A stretch of 13,420 nt of DNA from Opitutaceae bacterium (GTDB taxonomy: Bacteria; Verrucomicrobiota; Verrucomicrobiia; Opitutales; Opitutaceae), in NCBI GenBank assembly GCA_005787865.1, contig SXZN01000194.1, positions 1-13,420 on the forward strand, given 5' to 3'. The position numbers were made by a program, and so were the translations under genes. The notes under the pieces are model-generated. The model was not told where the DNA came from, did not search any database, and saw only the letters and a list, made by a program, of their open reading frames with translations. Of the stretch, positions 13,360-13,420 are shown piece after piece. Within the stretch, counting starts at the first letter, position 1, and the number at the start of each line of letters is the position of its first letter.

Positions 13360-13420
<61 letters not shown>

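Overview
The window looks like ordinary chromosome from a Gram-negative bacterium of the Planctomycetes-Verrucomicrobia-Chlamydiae kind, most likely Verrucomicrobiota (Opitutales-like). This is an inference. It rests on the gene order L25-pth-rpsF-ssb-rplI-dnaB, an outer-membrane assembly pair (bamA-ompH) attached to it, a large secreted GH78 rhamnosidase, and the near absence of Shine-Dalgarno sequences. No marker gene in the window fixes the taxonomy.

Layout. Positions 1-33 hold the last codons of a plus-strand reading frame that begins before the window, followed by a hairpin. Positions 164-2932 (plus) encode a secreted alpha-L-rhamnosidase, which converges on an htrA-type protease gene (3099-4526, minus). 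A strong terminator lies between them. Upstream of htrA on the same strand is prs (PRPP synthetase, 4580-5527). A 361-base gap follows, with a perfect 9-bp stem terminator at its far end. From there to 13172 everything is on the minus strand with almost no spacing. In transcription order the genes are rplY/ctc (L25 with a repetitive Ala/Lys tail), pth, rpsF, ssb, rplI, dnaB, bamA and ompH. The window ends in a truncated tRNA-Asn(GUU) gene on the plus strand, divergent from rplY.

How the genes work together. The long minus-strand block joins translation (L25, S6, L9, peptidyl-tRNA recycling), replication (SSB, DnaB helicase) and outer-membrane protein biogenesis (BamA, OmpH/Skp) in what looks like one transcription unit ending at 5844-5871. 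Two junctions (pth/rpsF and dnaB/bamA) overlap by 20 bases. prs and htrA form a second small unit ending at 3047-3074. HtrA and the Bam/Skp proteins serve the same compartment, the cell envelope. The rhamnosidase is a lone carbohydrate gene in this otherwise housekeeping region.

I found no CRISPR array, insertion sequence, prophage, toxin-antitoxin pair or defence system, and no undescribed system. The points worth a second look are architectural: the fused translation/replication/envelope operon, the missing rpsR, the general lack of Shine-Dalgarno sites, a nine-base C tract just before ssb, and the tandem-repeat tail of L25.
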